Shown here: one piece after another, positions 44,918 to 54,265 of the stretch
Layout of the letters: each line of letters opens with the position of its first letter
Position numbering within the stretch: position 1 is the first letter of the stretch
NCBI RefSeq assembly: GCF_030580655.1
Contig: NZ_JAUQTB010000003.1
Location: forward strand, 248,001-312,000
Origin: Paenibacillus lacisoli
GTDB lineage: Bacteria; Bacillota; Bacilli; Paenibacillales; Paenibacillaceae
Length of the DNA stretch: 64,000 bases
Direction: 5' to 3'
The notes under the pieces: generated by a model
The model's input: only the letters and a program-made list of their open reading frames with translations
The model's database searches: none
Told to the model about the DNA's origin: nothing
Position numbers and translations under genes: made by a program

Positions 44918-47170
44918 ATGTCGGATTCATCACACAAAGGCCCATTGCTGGGACGCTGGGTCGCCGGTAAGACAGGGCGGTGGGTGACGCTGCTAATCTG
45001 GATTGTCGCTGCCGTTATCCTTAATCTTGTATGGCCGTCTGTCAATTCACAGGAGGTCGGGAATGCCCCCAACCTGCCTGATGACAAGCCTTCCGTGCAA
45101 GCTGAAGCCCTTGCAGCGAAGGAATTCCCGAATGCCGCGGGAGTACCCGCCCTGCTGGTGTGGCATAAGGACCAGGGGTTAGCAGATGAGGATCTGGTTC
45201 ACATCCAGAAGCTGACCGCTGCCTGGGAGAGTCAGCCGCTGCCGGAGCAGACCTTCGTGGCACCTTATCATAAAATGCCAGTACAGGCGCTCAAAGCACA
45301 GCTGTCGGAAGACGGCAGCACGCTGGTTACCCCTGTCTTCTTTGACAGCTCTGCCGAGACCGAGGAGCTCAAGCAAGGGGTTGACGAGCTGCAGAAGCAG
45401 GCCAAGACGGAGTTCGGGAGCGATGTATTCGCGGAAGCCAACGATTCCAACAATCTGACCGCTCGGGTGACCGGGCCGGTAGGCATCTCGATTGATGCCA
45501 CCGGGCTGTTCCAGAATGCGGATGTCTCGCTGCTGATTGCTACCGTACTGCTGGTCCTTATCTTCCTGCTGCTGATCTACCGTTCACCGGTCCTTGCACT
45601 GATCCCGTTGATTGCGGTCGGTTTCGCCTATATGGTCGTCGGTCCGATCCTCGGCTTCATGGCACAGCAGGGCTGGATTACAATTGACCAGCAGAGCATC
45701 TCGATTATGACAGTTCTGCTGTTCGGTGCAGGTACAGATTACTGTCTGTTCCTGATCTCGCATTTCCGTCAGCTGCTGCATGTAGAGAAGAGCAAATGGA
45801 AGGCGCTCTTCCAGGCGATCTCCGGATCATCCGGGGCCATTGCCATGAGCGGTTTCACCGTAGTGATTTCCCTGCTTGCGCTGCTGCTTGCCGAGACAGG
45901 CTCTTATCACCGCTTTGCAATACCGTTCAGTCTGTCGATTTTCATTATGGGTATCGCCAGTCTCACTCTGGTTCCGGCACTGCTCTCCATTTTCGGGCGG
46001 GTCTCGTTCTTCCCGTTTATCCCGCGTACGTATGATATGCAGGTAGAGCGTGCCAAAGCGAAGAACAAACCGGTACCTCAGCCTAAACCCCGGAAGGAGA
46101 GCTGGATCGGCCGCATTGTCGTAACAAAGCCATGGGCTGTCCTGGGCGTCGCCGTCATTCTGCTCGGAGTGCTCGCTTCATTCTCGACACAGATTAAATT
46201 TACGTATGATATTCTGTCCTCATTTCCCAAAGACATGCCTTCACGCGAAGGGTTCGCAACGATTGGTGAACAGTTCTCGGAAGGGGAGTTGGCGCCGGTC
46301 AAGATTATGGTGGATACCGAAGGCAAGAACGTGGATCTGAAAACAGCCATGCAAAAGCTGGATTATGTTGATCAGGTATCGGATCCGCAGCAGGGCTTTG
46401 AGAACAAGCAGATTTCAGCGGTGGATGTGGAGCTCCGTATGAATCCATATTCCATGGAAGCGATGAACCACATCCCGGATCTGAAGGAGGCTGCAGGTCA
46501 AGTCCTGGAGCAGGCCGGTGTTGCTAATGCGGCCGACAAGGTATGGATCAGCGGACAGACGGTCGACCAGTATGATAATAAGCAGACGGGCGACCGTGAT
46601 GACAAGATCATTATACCGGTCGTAATCGGACTGATAACGCTGCTGCTGCTGGTATATCTGCGGTCTATTGTAGCCACCGTTTATCTAATTGCTACCGTTG
46701 TCCTATCCTTCTTCTCGGCCTTGGGGCTGGGCTGGCTTATTGTTCACTACGGACTGGGCGGAGACGCTATCCAGGGGGCAATTCCACTGTATTCCTTTGT
46801 GTTCCTGGTAGCATTGGGTGAGGATTATAATATCTTTATGATCTCCAGCATATGGAGTAAACGCAAGAAGATGCCGCTGAAGCAGGCGATTAAGGAGGGT
46901 GTCGGTGAGACAAGTTCGGTTATCACTTCGGCGGGACTGATCCTGGCAGGTACCTTTGCGGTACTGGCGACCCTGCCGATTCAGGTGCTGGTCCAGTTCG
47001 GGATCATTACCGCCGCCGGTGTACTGCTCGACACCTTCATTGTGCGTCCGTTCCTCGTTCCAGCCATCACCACCCTGCTCGGACGCTGGGCTTTCTGGCC
47101 CGCTAAGCATGTGGAAGTGGCTGACATTGAACCGGCCGGGCAGAAGACCCCGGCTTCACTGGATTCCTAG
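44918..47170 (+). CDS. MMPL/RND family transporter
   Basis: 750 residues, about 12 membrane helices in two repeats. Each repeat has the membrane Asp motif: GAGTDYCLFLISHF (about 269-282) and GEDYNIFMISSIW (about 635-647), the proton-relay residues of MMPL transporters. Two extracellular domains follow TM1 and TM7. It exports a lipid or hydrophobic drug using the proton gradient. AAGGAGGAG precedes the ATG. The dyad in its promoter and the divergent TetR gene indicate control by that repressor. Strong terminator follows. Confidence 0.9.
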   Translation: MSDSSHKGPLLGRWVAGKTGRWVTLLIWIVAAVILNLVWPSVNSQEVGNAPNLPDDKPSVQAEALAAKEFPNAAGVPALLVWHKDQGLADEDLVHIQKLTAAWESQPLPEQTFVAPYHKMPVQALKAQLSEDGSTLVTPVFFDSSAETEELKQGVDELQKQAKTEFGSDVFAEANDSNNLTARVTGPVGISIDATGLFQNADVSLLIATVLLVLIFLLLIYRSPVLALIPLIAVGFAYMVVGPILGFMAQQGWITIDQQSISIMTVLLFGAGTDYCLFLISHFRQLLHVEKSKWKALFQAISGSSGAIAMSGFTVVISLLALLLAETGSYHRFAIPFSLSIFIMGIASLTLVPALLSIFGRVSFFPFIPRTYDMQVERAKAKNKPVPQPKPRKESWIGRIVVTKPWAVLGVAVILLGVLASFSTQIKFTYDILSSFPKDMPSREGFATIGEQFSEGELAPVKIMVDTEGKNVDLKTAMQKLDYVDQVSDPQQGFENKQISAVDVELRMNPYSMEAMNHIPDLKEAAGQVLEQAGVANAADKVWISGQTVDQYDNKQTGDRDDKIIIPVVIGLITLLLLVYLRSIVATVYLIATVVLSFFSALGLGWLIVHYGLGGDAIQGAIPLYSFVFLVALGEDYNIFMISSIWSKRKKMPLKQAIKEGVGETSSVITSAGLILAGTFAVLATLPIQVLVQFGIITAAGVLLDTFIVRPFLVPAITTLLGRWAFWPAKHVEVADIEPAGQKTPASLDS

Positions 47171-47185
47171 TATACACGGCACTGC

Positions 47186-47220
47186 AAAGGCCTCTGCATC
47201 CTTCGGATGCAGAGGCCTTT
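47186..47220 (+). terminator. Terminator after the MMPL gene
   Basis: Perfect 16-bp stem (47186-47201 with 47205-47220), 3-nt loop, TTTT. Confidence 0.9.
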
Positions 47221-47358
47221 TATATAGGAGGAAATGGCAGACTGGCGATTTCGGTTAAACGGCAGGCATTTACGCCCGGGGTCTGCATAGGCCATAATAA
47301 GGAAGATAACACCATTAGAAGGCAGCTGTGCTGCGCATGGCGATGAGGAAGGAAGAAG

Positions 47359-48312
47359 ATGATGAGTAAAACTAAAGTGTATTTTAACCACGATGGCGGT
47401 GTAGATGACCTGGTATCCCTGTTCATGCTGCTGCAGATGGAGAACGTCGAACTGACGGGTGTTTCGGTTATTCCGGCGGACGGATATCTGGAACCGGCCA
47501 CTGATGCCAGCCGCAAGATTATCGACCGTTTTGGCAGCTATAGCGTTGAGGTCGCGAAGTCCAACTCCCGCGGTAAGAATCCATTCCCTGCGGCTTGGCG
47601 TATTCATTCTTTTTATGTGGACGCCCTGCCGATTCTGAACGAGTCCGGCAGCATGGAAGCCCCATTGTCATCACTGCCTGCACATCAGCATTTGATCCAG
47701 TGCCTGCAGGCTGTGGAGGAGAAGACCGTACTGCTGTTCACAGGTCCGCTCACCGACTTGGCCCGCGCATTGGACGAGCAGCCTGCGATCGAAGAGAAAA
47801 TTGCGAAGCTGGTCTGGATGGGCGGTACATTCGAGAAAGGCAACGTGGAAGAGCCAGAGCATGATGGTACGGCAGAATGGAATGTATTTTGGGACCCGGA
47901 AGCCGCATACCGCGTGTGGCAGAGTGGCATTGAGATTGATCTGGTCGCTCTGGAGAGCACGAACAAGGTGCCTCTGACGCCGGCTGTTCGTGCTCTGTGG
48001 GCTTCGCAGCGCAATTATGAAGGGGTGGATTTCCTCGGCAACTGTTATGCCGGCTGCCCGCCGCTGGTGTACAGCGAGACCAATTCGACCTACTATCTGT
48101 GGGATGTGCTGACAACAGCTTCCGTAGGAAGCCCAGAACTCGTGCAGCAGAAGGTGGTCCACTGTACAGTCATCCCAGATGGGCCGAGCCAGGGCCGTAC
48201 GGTAGCACAGCCGGAGGGCCGTCCGGTTAATCTGGTGTATGATACCGATCCGGATGCGTTCTTTGGCTACATGACAGATCTGGCGAAGAAGGCGGCACCG
48301 AAGCGCTACTAA
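47359..48312 (+). CDS. Nucleoside hydrolase family protein
   Basis: 317 residues. The N-terminus reads YFNHDGGVDDLVSLFMLLQ, matching the calcium-binding DxDPGxDD motif of inosine-uridine hydrolases except that the first Asp is Asn. Later blocks LLFTGPLTDLARAL, LVWMGGTFEKGN, AEWNVFWDPEAAYRVW and the C-terminal YDTDPDAFFGYM (third Ca ligand) agree with the fold. Splits purine or pyrimidine ribosides. The Asn change could lower activity or shift specificity. AGGAAGGAAG precedes the first of two adjacent ATGs. Confidence 0.85.
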   Translation: MMSKTKVYFNHDGGVDDLVSLFMLLQMENVELTGVSVIPADGYLEPATDASRKIIDRFGSYSVEVAKSNSRGKNPFPAAWRIHSFYVDALPILNESGSMEAPLSSLPAHQHLIQCLQAVEEKTVLLFTGPLTDLARALDEQPAIEEKIAKLVWMGGTFEKGNVEEPEHDGTAEWNVFWDPEAAYRVWQSGIEIDLVALESTNKVPLTPAVRALWASQRNYEGVDFLGNCYAGCPPLVYSETNSTYYLWDVLTTASVGSPELVQQKVVHCTVIPDGPSQGRTVAQPEGRPVNLVYDTDPDAFFGYMTDLAKKAAPKRY

Positions 48313-48331
48313 GCAAAGCTGTCATCCTATC

Positions 48332-48373
48332 AAAGATACCCACAACGCCCCCAAAGCGTTGTGGGTATCTTTT
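48332..48373 (+). terminator. Terminator after the nucleoside hydrolase gene
   Basis: Perfect 17-bp stem (48332-48348 with 48357-48373 including the T run), loop about 7 nt, T6. Confidence 0.9.
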
Positions 48374-48493
48374 TTGACCGAACCAATCCGCCGGCTTGTG
48401 GACAAATTTTGCGTATATTCCACGAAACAGGGGGAATTCTATATTCGCTAATGTATGGATCAGAGTGGCCGGTAAAATCGCAGTCAAAGAGGG

Positions 48494-48521
48494 TTGCAAC
48501 TTGGCTTAATTGTGTTATAAT
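48494..48521 (+). promoter_or_regulatory. dps promoter
   Basis: -35 TTGCAA (48494-48499), 16 bp, -10 TATAAT (48516-48521). The rest of the 322-base gap between the two genes holds only the upstream terminator and the operator at 48531. Confidence 0.65.
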
Positions 48522-48530
48522 TAAAACAAG

Positions 48531-48549
48531 ATTTAGATTAAGTCTAAAT
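48531..48549. promoter_or_regulatory. PerR-like operator of dps
   Basis: ATTTAGA-N5-TCTAAAT, a perfect 7-5-7 repeat just after the -10. Read as 7-1-7 (TTAGATT-A-AGTCTAA) it resembles PerR boxes of the TTAGAAT-N-ATTCTAA kind. Dps/MrgA genes are standard PerR targets. Confidence 0.55.
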
Positions 48550-48634
48550 TAAATTAAATAAAATTAAATTACTTACTCAGATTCTACTGCGCCAATTGCA
48601 AATCCATACATTTTATAGAAAAGAGGAATATCAC

Positions 48635-49099
48635 ATGAGTACGCAAACCGTAAACACTACATCCGTCCAGCTGCAGGAATCGCTGAACCGTCAAATTGCC
48701 AGCTTCTCTATTCTGTACACTAAGCTGCATAACTTTCATTGGTATGTGAAAGGTCCCCAGTTCTTTACCCTTCACGCCAAATTTGAAGAGCTGTATGATG
48801 AAGCTGCGGAGCAGCTGGATACAGTAGCGGAGCGTCTGCTTGCGATCGGAGGCCGTCCGGCTGCGACGCTATCTGAACATCTGAAGCTGTCCGTCATCGA
48901 GGAGGCCGGCGGCAGCCTGTCTGCCGAACAGATGGTTAAGGCTGTTATTGATGACTTCGGCAAACTTTCCTCTGAGCTGGATAACGGGATTGAAGCCGCA
49001 GAGACAGCGGATGATGCAGGTACGGCTGATCTGCTGACAGGCATTCGTAAAGGTCTGGATAAACACCGCTGGATGCTGAATGCTTTTCTGGGTCGTTAA
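48635..49099 (+). CDS. dps: Dps-family ferroxidase, DNA-protecting miniferritin
   Basis: 154 residues, four-helix ferritin-like protein that forms 12-mers, oxidises Fe(II) with peroxide and stores it. Intersubunit ferroxidase residues are seen in TKLHNFHWYVKGPQFFTLHAKFEELYDEAAEQLDTVAERLLAIGG (split in two helices): HNFHW..., then E and D spaced as usual. The frame extends 39 bases upstream, but ATG 48635 follows AGAGGAATATCAC and gives the normal N-terminus. Single-gene unit; the dyad at 48531-48549 suggests PerR control. Downstream NO synthase gene may be part of the same stress response. Confidence 0.92.
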   Translation: MSTQTVNTTSVQLQESLNRQIASFSILYTKLHNFHWYVKGPQFFTLHAKFEELYDEAAEQLDTVAERLLAIGGRPAATLSEHLKLSVIEEAGGSLSAEQMVKAVIDDFGKLSSELDNGIEAAETADDAGTADLLTGIRKGLDKHRWMLNAFLGR

Positions 49100-49132
49100 T
49101 GTGTAGTTTGTATGTCAATCACTGAATGATGG

Positions 49133-49166
49133 ACAAGCCGGCTGGCCCTGTGGGCTGGCGGCTTGT
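49133..49166 (+). terminator. Hairpin after dps
   Basis: ACAAGCC (49133-49139) with GGCTTGT (49160-49166) plus an imperfect inner GGC/GCC stem, followed by TTTG. Confidence 0.5.
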
Positions 49167-49261
49167 TTGTGGTTGAAGGGAATTATAGAATTCTGCAGGC
49201 CTCCTAATATGGAAGGGAATGGACAGATTTTGGAGATCAGGTGAACAATGGAGCCATTCTC

Positions 49262-49290
49262 TTGGTTCAGTCTTAGCAGAAGCTTATAAT
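49262..49290 (+). promoter_or_regulatory. Promoter of the nos gene
   Basis: -35 TTGGTT (49262-49267), exact 17 bp, -10 TATAAT (49285-49290). Transcription from here would start near 49297, which rules out the in-frame GTG at 49293 as start codon. Confidence 0.65.
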
Positions 49291-49331
49291 TAGTGCATTC
49301 TAGAAGGCAGAACAGGTGCCATGATATCGGG

Positions 49332-50519
49332 GTGCAGGAATTGGAAAATCATATCGAGCAAACTCAACAAAACGGGCAGCAGATCGATCAGCTTTTGGCG
49401 GACGCCGAGCATTTTATATATCAGGCATACGAAGAGCTGGGCTACAGCCGGGACAAGGCAGAGGCCAGGCTGAATGACATCGGGCAGGAAGTTTTCAGTA
49501 CGGGCACCTATGTCCATACCTTTGAAGAACTGGAGCACGGAGCCCGTATGGCTTGGCGCAACAGCAATCGCTGTATCGGACGTCTGTTCTGGGACAAGCT
49601 TCGTGTGCACGATTTGCGCGATGTCAACCAGGCGGAAGGGATGGCAGAAAGTCTGTTTGAGCATATCCGGCAGGCTACCAATGACGGAAAAATCATTCCC
49701 AGTATGAGCGTGTATCGTCCGGAACGTCCGGATCAACCGGGACCGCGTATCTGGAACCACCAGCTGATCCGGTATGCCGGTTATGAAACCGCAGAGGGGA
49801 TCGTCGGCGATCCCCTGTCTGTAGAATTCACCAAAGTATGTACGGATTTGGGCTGGCAGGGTGAGGGAACTCCATTCGATATTCTCCCTCTGGTCATTCA
49901 GCCGGCTGGCGGACACCCGCAGCTCTATCCGCTCCCCGGCGGAGCAGTAAAGGAAGTACAGCTGGAGCACCCTGATCTGCCGGGATTCCGTGATCTCGGC
50001 CTGCGCTGGTATGCGGTGCCGATCATCTCGGACATGCGGCTTGAGATTGGCGGTGTGGTCTATACGGCAGCGCCCTTTAACGGCTGGTACATGGAGACAG
50101 AGATCGGAGCACGCAATCTGGCCGATGACTACCGGTACAATATGCTGCCCCGTGTGGCCGAGTTAATGGGGTTGGATACGTCCAGTGAGACCACGTTATG
50201 GAAGGACCGGGCTCTGATTGAGCTGAATGCAGCCGTCCTGTATTCGTTCAAGCGCGATGGGGTCAGCATTGTGGACCACCATACGGCGGCCTCCCAGTTC
50301 AAGAGGTTCGAGGAGCGCGAGCAGCAGGCAGGACGCCCCTTGACCGGGGATTGGACCTGGCTGATTCCACCGGTATCGCCGGCGACCACACATATTTTTC
50401 ACCGCCCGTACCGGAATGTGGTAGTCAAGCCGAACCTTTTTGCCCAGAAGAAAATGTACCGGGAAGAGAAGCCGAAGTCAGCGGGAACCAAACCGGCGGG
50501 CTGCCCTTTTCATGAATAA
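49332..50519 (+). CDS. nos: Bacterial nitric oxide synthase oxygenase
   Basis: About 395 residues, the oxygenase-only form found in Bacillales, which makes NO and citrulline from arginine using external electron donors. The heme-thiolate motif is [15 protein letters not shown] with Cys near residue 80. Other landmarks: [28 protein letters not shown] with the arginine-binding Glu, and HHTAASQF near the C-terminus. Start uncertain: GTG 49332 is used here; TTG 49341 has GGGGTG 7 bases upstream. C-terminal CPFHE tail. A ferredoxin-NADP reductase at 31955 could supply electrons, an inference. Confidence 0.92.
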   Translation: MQELENHIEQTQQNGQQIDQLLADAEHFIYQAYEELGYSRDKAEARLNDIGQEVFSTGTYVHTFEELEHGARMAWRNSNRCIGRLFWDKLRVHDLRDVNQAEGMAESLFEHIRQATNDGKIIPSMSVYRPERPDQPGPRIWNHQLIRYAGYETAEGIVGDPLSVEFTKVCTDLGWQGEGTPFDILPLVIQPAGGHPQLYPLPGGAVKEVQLEHPDLPGFRDLGLRWYAVPIISDMRLEIGGVVYTAAPFNGWYMETEIGARNLADDYRYNMLPRVAELMGLDTSSETTLWKDRALIELNAAVLYSFKRDGVSIVDHHTAASQFKRFEEREQQAGRPLTGDWTWLIPPVSPATTHIFHRPYRNVVVKPNLFAQKKMYREEKPKSAGTKPAGCPFHE

Positions 50520-50593
50520 GAACTCCGGATGAACAACCATCTTTCACTAATATGAAAAATTCAGAAAAAATGAGAAACCGTGAAATAATACTA

Positions 50594-50619
50594 CAAATTT
50601 GAAATGTCCATGCCGAAAT
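50594..50619 (+). promoter_or_regulatory. Candidate SigD (flagellar sigma) promoter of the chemoreceptor
   Basis: CAAA (50594-50597), 14 bp, GCCGAAAT (50612-50619). This is close to the SigD consensus TAAA-N15-GCCGATAT, and chemoreceptor genes are typical SigD targets. Confidence 0.5.
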
Positions 50620-50651
50620 AAATAAGGTGAGAGTTCATAATGTGGAGATAT

Positions 50652-50718
50652 TCCGTATGACGTAAACCCGTTGTCAGCCGAACTTTAGACGATGCTGTGT
50701 TTCTGTCATACGGATCTT
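50652..50718 (+). ncRNA. Structured leader of the chemoreceptor gene, class unknown
   Basis: Outer 10-bp stem TCCGTATGAC (50652-50661) with GTCATACGGA (50705-50714). Inside it an apical stem CGTTGTC (50669-50675) pairs fully with GACGATG (50698 region; G-U pairs allowed) around a 12-nt loop. CTTTTG follows the outer stem. It lies between the SigD-like promoter and the ATG, so it may be a leader attenuator; it may instead be the nos terminator. It matches no riboswitch class I know. Confidence 0.5.
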
Positions 50719-50766
50719 TTGCGTTGGAGCTTATATCTATTTTGACGGATGAAGGACAGGGATGGA

Positions 50767-52479
50767 ATGAGAAGGATTCAGCTGGGATTCAAGATGAAAC
50801 TGATGCTTGTGATCAGTATTATTATGGTCGTCGGGAGCTGCCTGCTGGGGTGGTACGCGGTCAGTCGTGCGGAAAGGGATATTCTGAATGCAGCTCATGC
50901 CAAACTGCATAGTGATCTTCAATCAGGAGAGATGCTCCTGGACGCTGCTGTACCCGGCGACTGGTCCATTCAGGATGGGAAGCTGCTCAAAGGCAGTACA
51001 ATTATGAATGACAATTATAGTGTAATTGATGAGTTTGGAAAACGCACGGGCGATACGGTAACTATCTTCATGGGCGATACCCGGATTGCTACGAATGTTA
51101 CCAAGGCGGACGGCAGCCGTGCTGTAGGGACAAAGGTGTCCGATAAGGTGGCAGCTGCGACACTTCACGAGGGCAAGCTGTACATCGGGGAAGCGAATGT
51201 CGTGGGCCAGATTAACCAAGCGGCTTATGAGCCGATTAAAGATACTGCAGGAAAAGTGATTGGGATCTGGTATGTAGGTGTGCCAAACGCGCCTTACGAA
51301 GAGGCGATCAGCAGCTATCGCAACCGGATTGTTCTTTTCTGTGCAGGTGAACTGATTATTCTGCTGGCCGTGATGCTGCTGGTCGTGACCCGGGGAGTAA
51401 AGCCGCTGAAGCTGCTTGCCTCGGCCGCAGCGGAGATTGCCCAGGGAAACATGCATGTGACACTGCCCGTGTATCATTCCCGTGATGAGATTGGACGGTT
51501 GACCGGTGCCATGAGTGATATGACAGGGAGCCTGCGAACGATTGTGAAGGAGCTGCATGAGAATATCTATGCCTCAGCTAACCAGGTTGCCGCCTCCTCC
51601 GAGCATATTTCAAGCTCGCTGGAGCAGGTAAACCGTTCCTTCACGGCGGTAACCGGTAATAATCGTGAGGTGCACCAATCGGCAGAAGAAGGCAGCCGGT
51701 TCCTGCAGGAGTCGGCCTCAGCGATCCAGCACCTTGGCGAGATGGTTGAAGAGTCGCTGCAGAAAGCCCAGCAAGCGGTGTCTGATTCCGAACGGACGTT
51801 GAAGACGGCTGCAGAAGGCCGGGATACGGTCAGAGAAAGCCTAGGCTCGATCCAAATGATACGCGACAGTGCCCTTGAGACTGAAAAGCTCATCATGAAG
51901 CTGCACGAGGATTCCCGCCAGATTCAGGACATTGCGAAGACCATTACGGAGATTGCATCATCCACTAACCTGCTTGCTTTGAACGCCTCGATTGAGGCAG
52001 CCCGGGCTGGGCAAATGGGGCAGGGTTTTGGCGTTGTAGCAGCCGAGGTGCGTAAGCTTGCTGAGCAGGCGAACCAGGAGGCAGCTGCCGTATCCGAACG
52101 TGTGAACCGGATCACAGATACTATTGAGCAATCAGTGCGGCAGGTGCGAAGCAGCGTGGAACAGGCAGACTTTGGAACGGCTGCTGCAGTCCATGCGAAC
52201 AGTGCTCTGGAGGCAATTGAGACGGCGGTAAAGAAGACAGCTGTACATATCAGCGTAATCGCCGAGACGAATGTCCGCAAGGCGGAGCAGTCCAGGCACA
52301 TCCGCGATGCCGTTCGGCAGCTGGAGGGAATGGTGGAGGGAGCCCGCTCCCGGTCAGAAGAAGTATTGCAAAGCTGCAGTCAAGTTATGGTAGAGATCGA
52401 AACGCTGGCCGCTTCCTCTGAAGAACTCAGTGCGATGTCTTCCACGCTGGAGACGGCAGTCGGCAAAATCAGGGCCTGA
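50767..52479 (+). CDS. Methyl-accepting chemotaxis protein with single extracellular Cache-like sensor
   Basis: About 570 residues. TM1 residues 8-30, periplasm-side sensor about 31-185 that reads like a single-Cache domain ([29 protein letters not shown]), TM2 about 187-209, HAMP 210-262 ([22 protein letters not shown]) and a signalling domain with the conserved tip [19 protein letters not shown]...[18 protein letters not shown] 50767 is preferred to the in-frame ATG 50749, which has no ribosome site. The gene has its own SigD-like promoter and a structured leader. Ligand unknown. Confidence 0.9.
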   Translation: MRRIQLGFKMKLMLVISIIMVVGSCLLGWYAVSRAERDILNAAHAKLHSDLQSGEMLLDAAVPGDWSIQDGKLLKGSTIMNDNYSVIDEFGKRTGDTVTIFMGDTRIATNVTKADGSRAVGTKVSDKVAAATLHEGKLYIGEANVVGQINQAAYEPIKDTAGKVIGIWYVGVPNAPYEEAISSYRNRIVLFCAGELIILLAVMLLVVTRGVKPLKLLASAAAEIAQGNMHVTLPVYHSRDEIGRLTGAMSDMTGSLRTIVKELHENIYASANQVAASSEHISSSLEQVNRSFTAVTGNNREVHQSAEEGSRFLQESASAIQHLGEMVEESLQKAQQAVSDSERTLKTAAEGRDTVRESLGSIQMIRDSALETEKLIMKLHEDSRQIQDIAKTITEIASSTNLLALNASIEAARAGQMGQGFGVVAAEVRKLAEQANQEAAAVSERVNRITDTIEQSVRQVRSSVEQADFGTAAAVHANSALEAIETAVKKTAVHISVIAETNVRKAEQSRHIRDAVRQLEGMVEGARSRSEEVLQSCSQVMVEIETLAASSEELSAMSSTLETAVGKIRA

Positions 52480-52598
52480 TCTTTGACTTACAGGTATCGG
52501 AATTTTGCATGACCCTTGCAGGACTCGGGGCATCCTAACGACCAGGGATAACAATCCATGAAAGGATGTTACCGAACACCTACAAGGAGTGACTCATC

Positions 52599-53444
52599 AT
52601 GAAACGATATGTTCAATCAGCCCGGATAATGCACCCGGTCATGGCTCTGGCTGTTCTGCTGCTCGTCCTGACTGCCTGCGGCAGTAAATCCGGTTCGCTG
52701 GCAGGGAACAACGGTAACGCTGCGGCCCCCTCAGGGTCTTCAGGACAGCTGGAGCAGGTGAAGCAGTCCGGAGTTCTGCGTGTCGGCACAGAAGGTACTT
52801 ATGCGCCTTTTACGTATCACGATGCGAGCGGGAAGCTGACTGGTTTTGACGTGGATATCGCTCAGGAAGTGGCCAAACGGCTGGGGGCGAAGGCTGAATT
52901 CATCGAAACCCAGTGGGACGGGATGCTGGCGGGCCTTGATGCCGCACGGTTTGATACTGTCTTCAATGAAGTTTCGATCCGAGAGGACCGGAAGCAGAAG
53001 TATGACTTCTCCGATCCGTATATCGTCTCGAAGGCCGTGCTCATCGTTCGTCAGGATAATCAGGATATCCGTAAGCTGGCCGATCTGAAAGGCAAAAAGT
53101 CCGGGCAGTCGCTGACCAGCAACCTGAGAGATATCGCGGAGAAGAACGGAGCCGAGATTGTAGCGGTAGATGGCTTCAACCAGGCCATTGACCTGCTGAC
53201 CTCCAGACGTATTGATGCAACGATTAACGACAATCTTTCCTATCTGGATGCCAAAAAGCAGCGTCCGGATCTGCCCCTCAAGGTCGTGGCTGAGACCGAG
53301 AACGCGTCCCAAAGTGCGGCTCTCTTTAAGAAGGGCAGCACTGAGCTGGTGAAAGCTGTTAATCAGGCGCTGGCGGACATGAAGAGCGACGGGACCTATC
53401 TAAAAATCTCCAAAGCCTACTTCAACCAGGATGTATCGAAGTAA
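52599..53444 (+). CDS. Amino acid ABC transporter substrate-binding lipoprotein (cystine-type, TcyA-like)
   Basis: 281 residues. Signal peptide ends in the lipobox LTAC with Cys27, so it is a membrane-anchored lipoprotein. Solute-binding family 3 core: VLRVGTEGTYAPFTYHDASGKLTGFDVDIAQEVAK, then TVFNEVSIREDRKQKYDFSDPY and the DATINDNLSYLDA segment, closest by reading to cystine-binding TcyA. ACAAGGAG precedes the ATG. Its permease follows 16 bases later. The usual ATPase gene is missing, so that component would come from elsewhere. The 119-base leader shows only a CATCCT/AGGATG stem. Confidence 0.88.
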   Translation: MKRYVQSARIMHPVMALAVLLLVLTACGSKSGSLAGNNGNAAAPSGSSGQLEQVKQSGVLRVGTEGTYAPFTYHDASGKLTGFDVDIAQEVAKRLGAKAEFIETQWDGMLAGLDAARFDTVFNEVSIREDRKQKYDFSDPYIVSKAVLIVRQDNQDIRKLADLKGKKSGQSLTSNLRDIAEKNGAEIVAVDGFNQAIDLLTSRRIDATINDNLSYLDAKKQRPDLPLKVVAETENASQSAALFKKGSTELVKAVNQALADMKSDGTYLKISKAYFNQDVSK

Positions 53445-53459
53445 AAGGGGGGCAGGCGG

Positions 53460-54167
53460 ATGAGCGACCGGACCGAGCGTCTGATAGGCATCTTCACCGA
53501 CTCCTTTTGGCCTCTTTTACAGGCCGGGCTGGAATATACCGTACCTTTAACGCTAGTCTCCTATGCTATTGGATTAGTCCTCGCTCTTGTCACGGCCATC
53601 AGCCGGATTTCACGATGGGGGCCGCTCTCGATGGTGTTTCGTTTCTATGTCTGGTTGATCCGGGGCACCCCTTTAATCGTACAGCTGTTTGTCATTTTTT
53701 ATGGCCTTCCCAGCATCGGTGTTACACTCGATCCGTTTACCGCGGCGGTTATCGGGTTCAGCTTGAGCGTAGGTGCTTACGGTTCGGAGATTGTCCGGGC
53801 GGCAATCCTGTCCATACCGGACGGGCAGTGGGAGGCTGCTTACGCAAGCGGGATGCGGCGCAGCCAGGTGCTGCGCTGGGTGGTTATTCCACAGGCGGTG
53901 AATGTCTCGGTGCCACCGATGTTTAATGCTTTTATCAGCCTGGTGAAGGATACCTCCCTGGCGGCTACGATCACGGTAACAGAGCTGTTCCGCAAATCGC
54001 AGCAGATCACAGCATTTACCTATGAGCCGCTATTGATGTACTGCGAGGTGGCGCTGATTTATCTCATCTTCTCCACGCTGCTGACCATTCTGCAGGATCG
54101 CCTGGAACGGCGTTTTAGCCGTCAAGGTGCGCGGATAGGTGAGGCTGACGGGAACCGGCTGTCTTGA
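53460..54167 (+). CDS. Amino acid ABC transporter permease (TcyB-like)
   Basis: 235 residues, five membrane helices, HisM/GlnP-type. The EAA coupling loop is ASGMRRSQVLRWVVIPQAV and the N-terminal block WLIRGTPLIVQLFVIFYGLP is typical of polar-amino-acid permeases. Forms a channel with itself for the upstream lipoprotein's substrate, presumably cystine. AAAGGGGGGCAGGCGG precedes the ATG. No ATP-binding subunit follows; the next gene is an unrelated zincin, so the operon is incomplete compared with tcyABC. Confidence 0.9.
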   Translation: MSDRTERLIGIFTDSFWPLLQAGLEYTVPLTLVSYAIGLVLALVTAISRISRWGPLSMVFRFYVWLIRGTPLIVQLFVIFYGLPSIGVTLDPFTAAVIGFSLSVGAYGSEIVRAAILSIPDGQWEAAYASGMRRSQVLRWVVIPQAVNVSVPPMFNAFISLVKDTSLAATITVTELFRKSQQITAFTYEPLLMYCEVALIYLIFSTLLTILQDRLERRFSRQGARIGEADGNRLS

Positions 54168-54265
54168 GTGACATTTTCGTGAATATGTGAAGAATATATT
54201 GCATATTTATGTCAGAGGCATATAATTTGTACAATAATTAGATTAGCAAAGGAGCTACGGAACGA

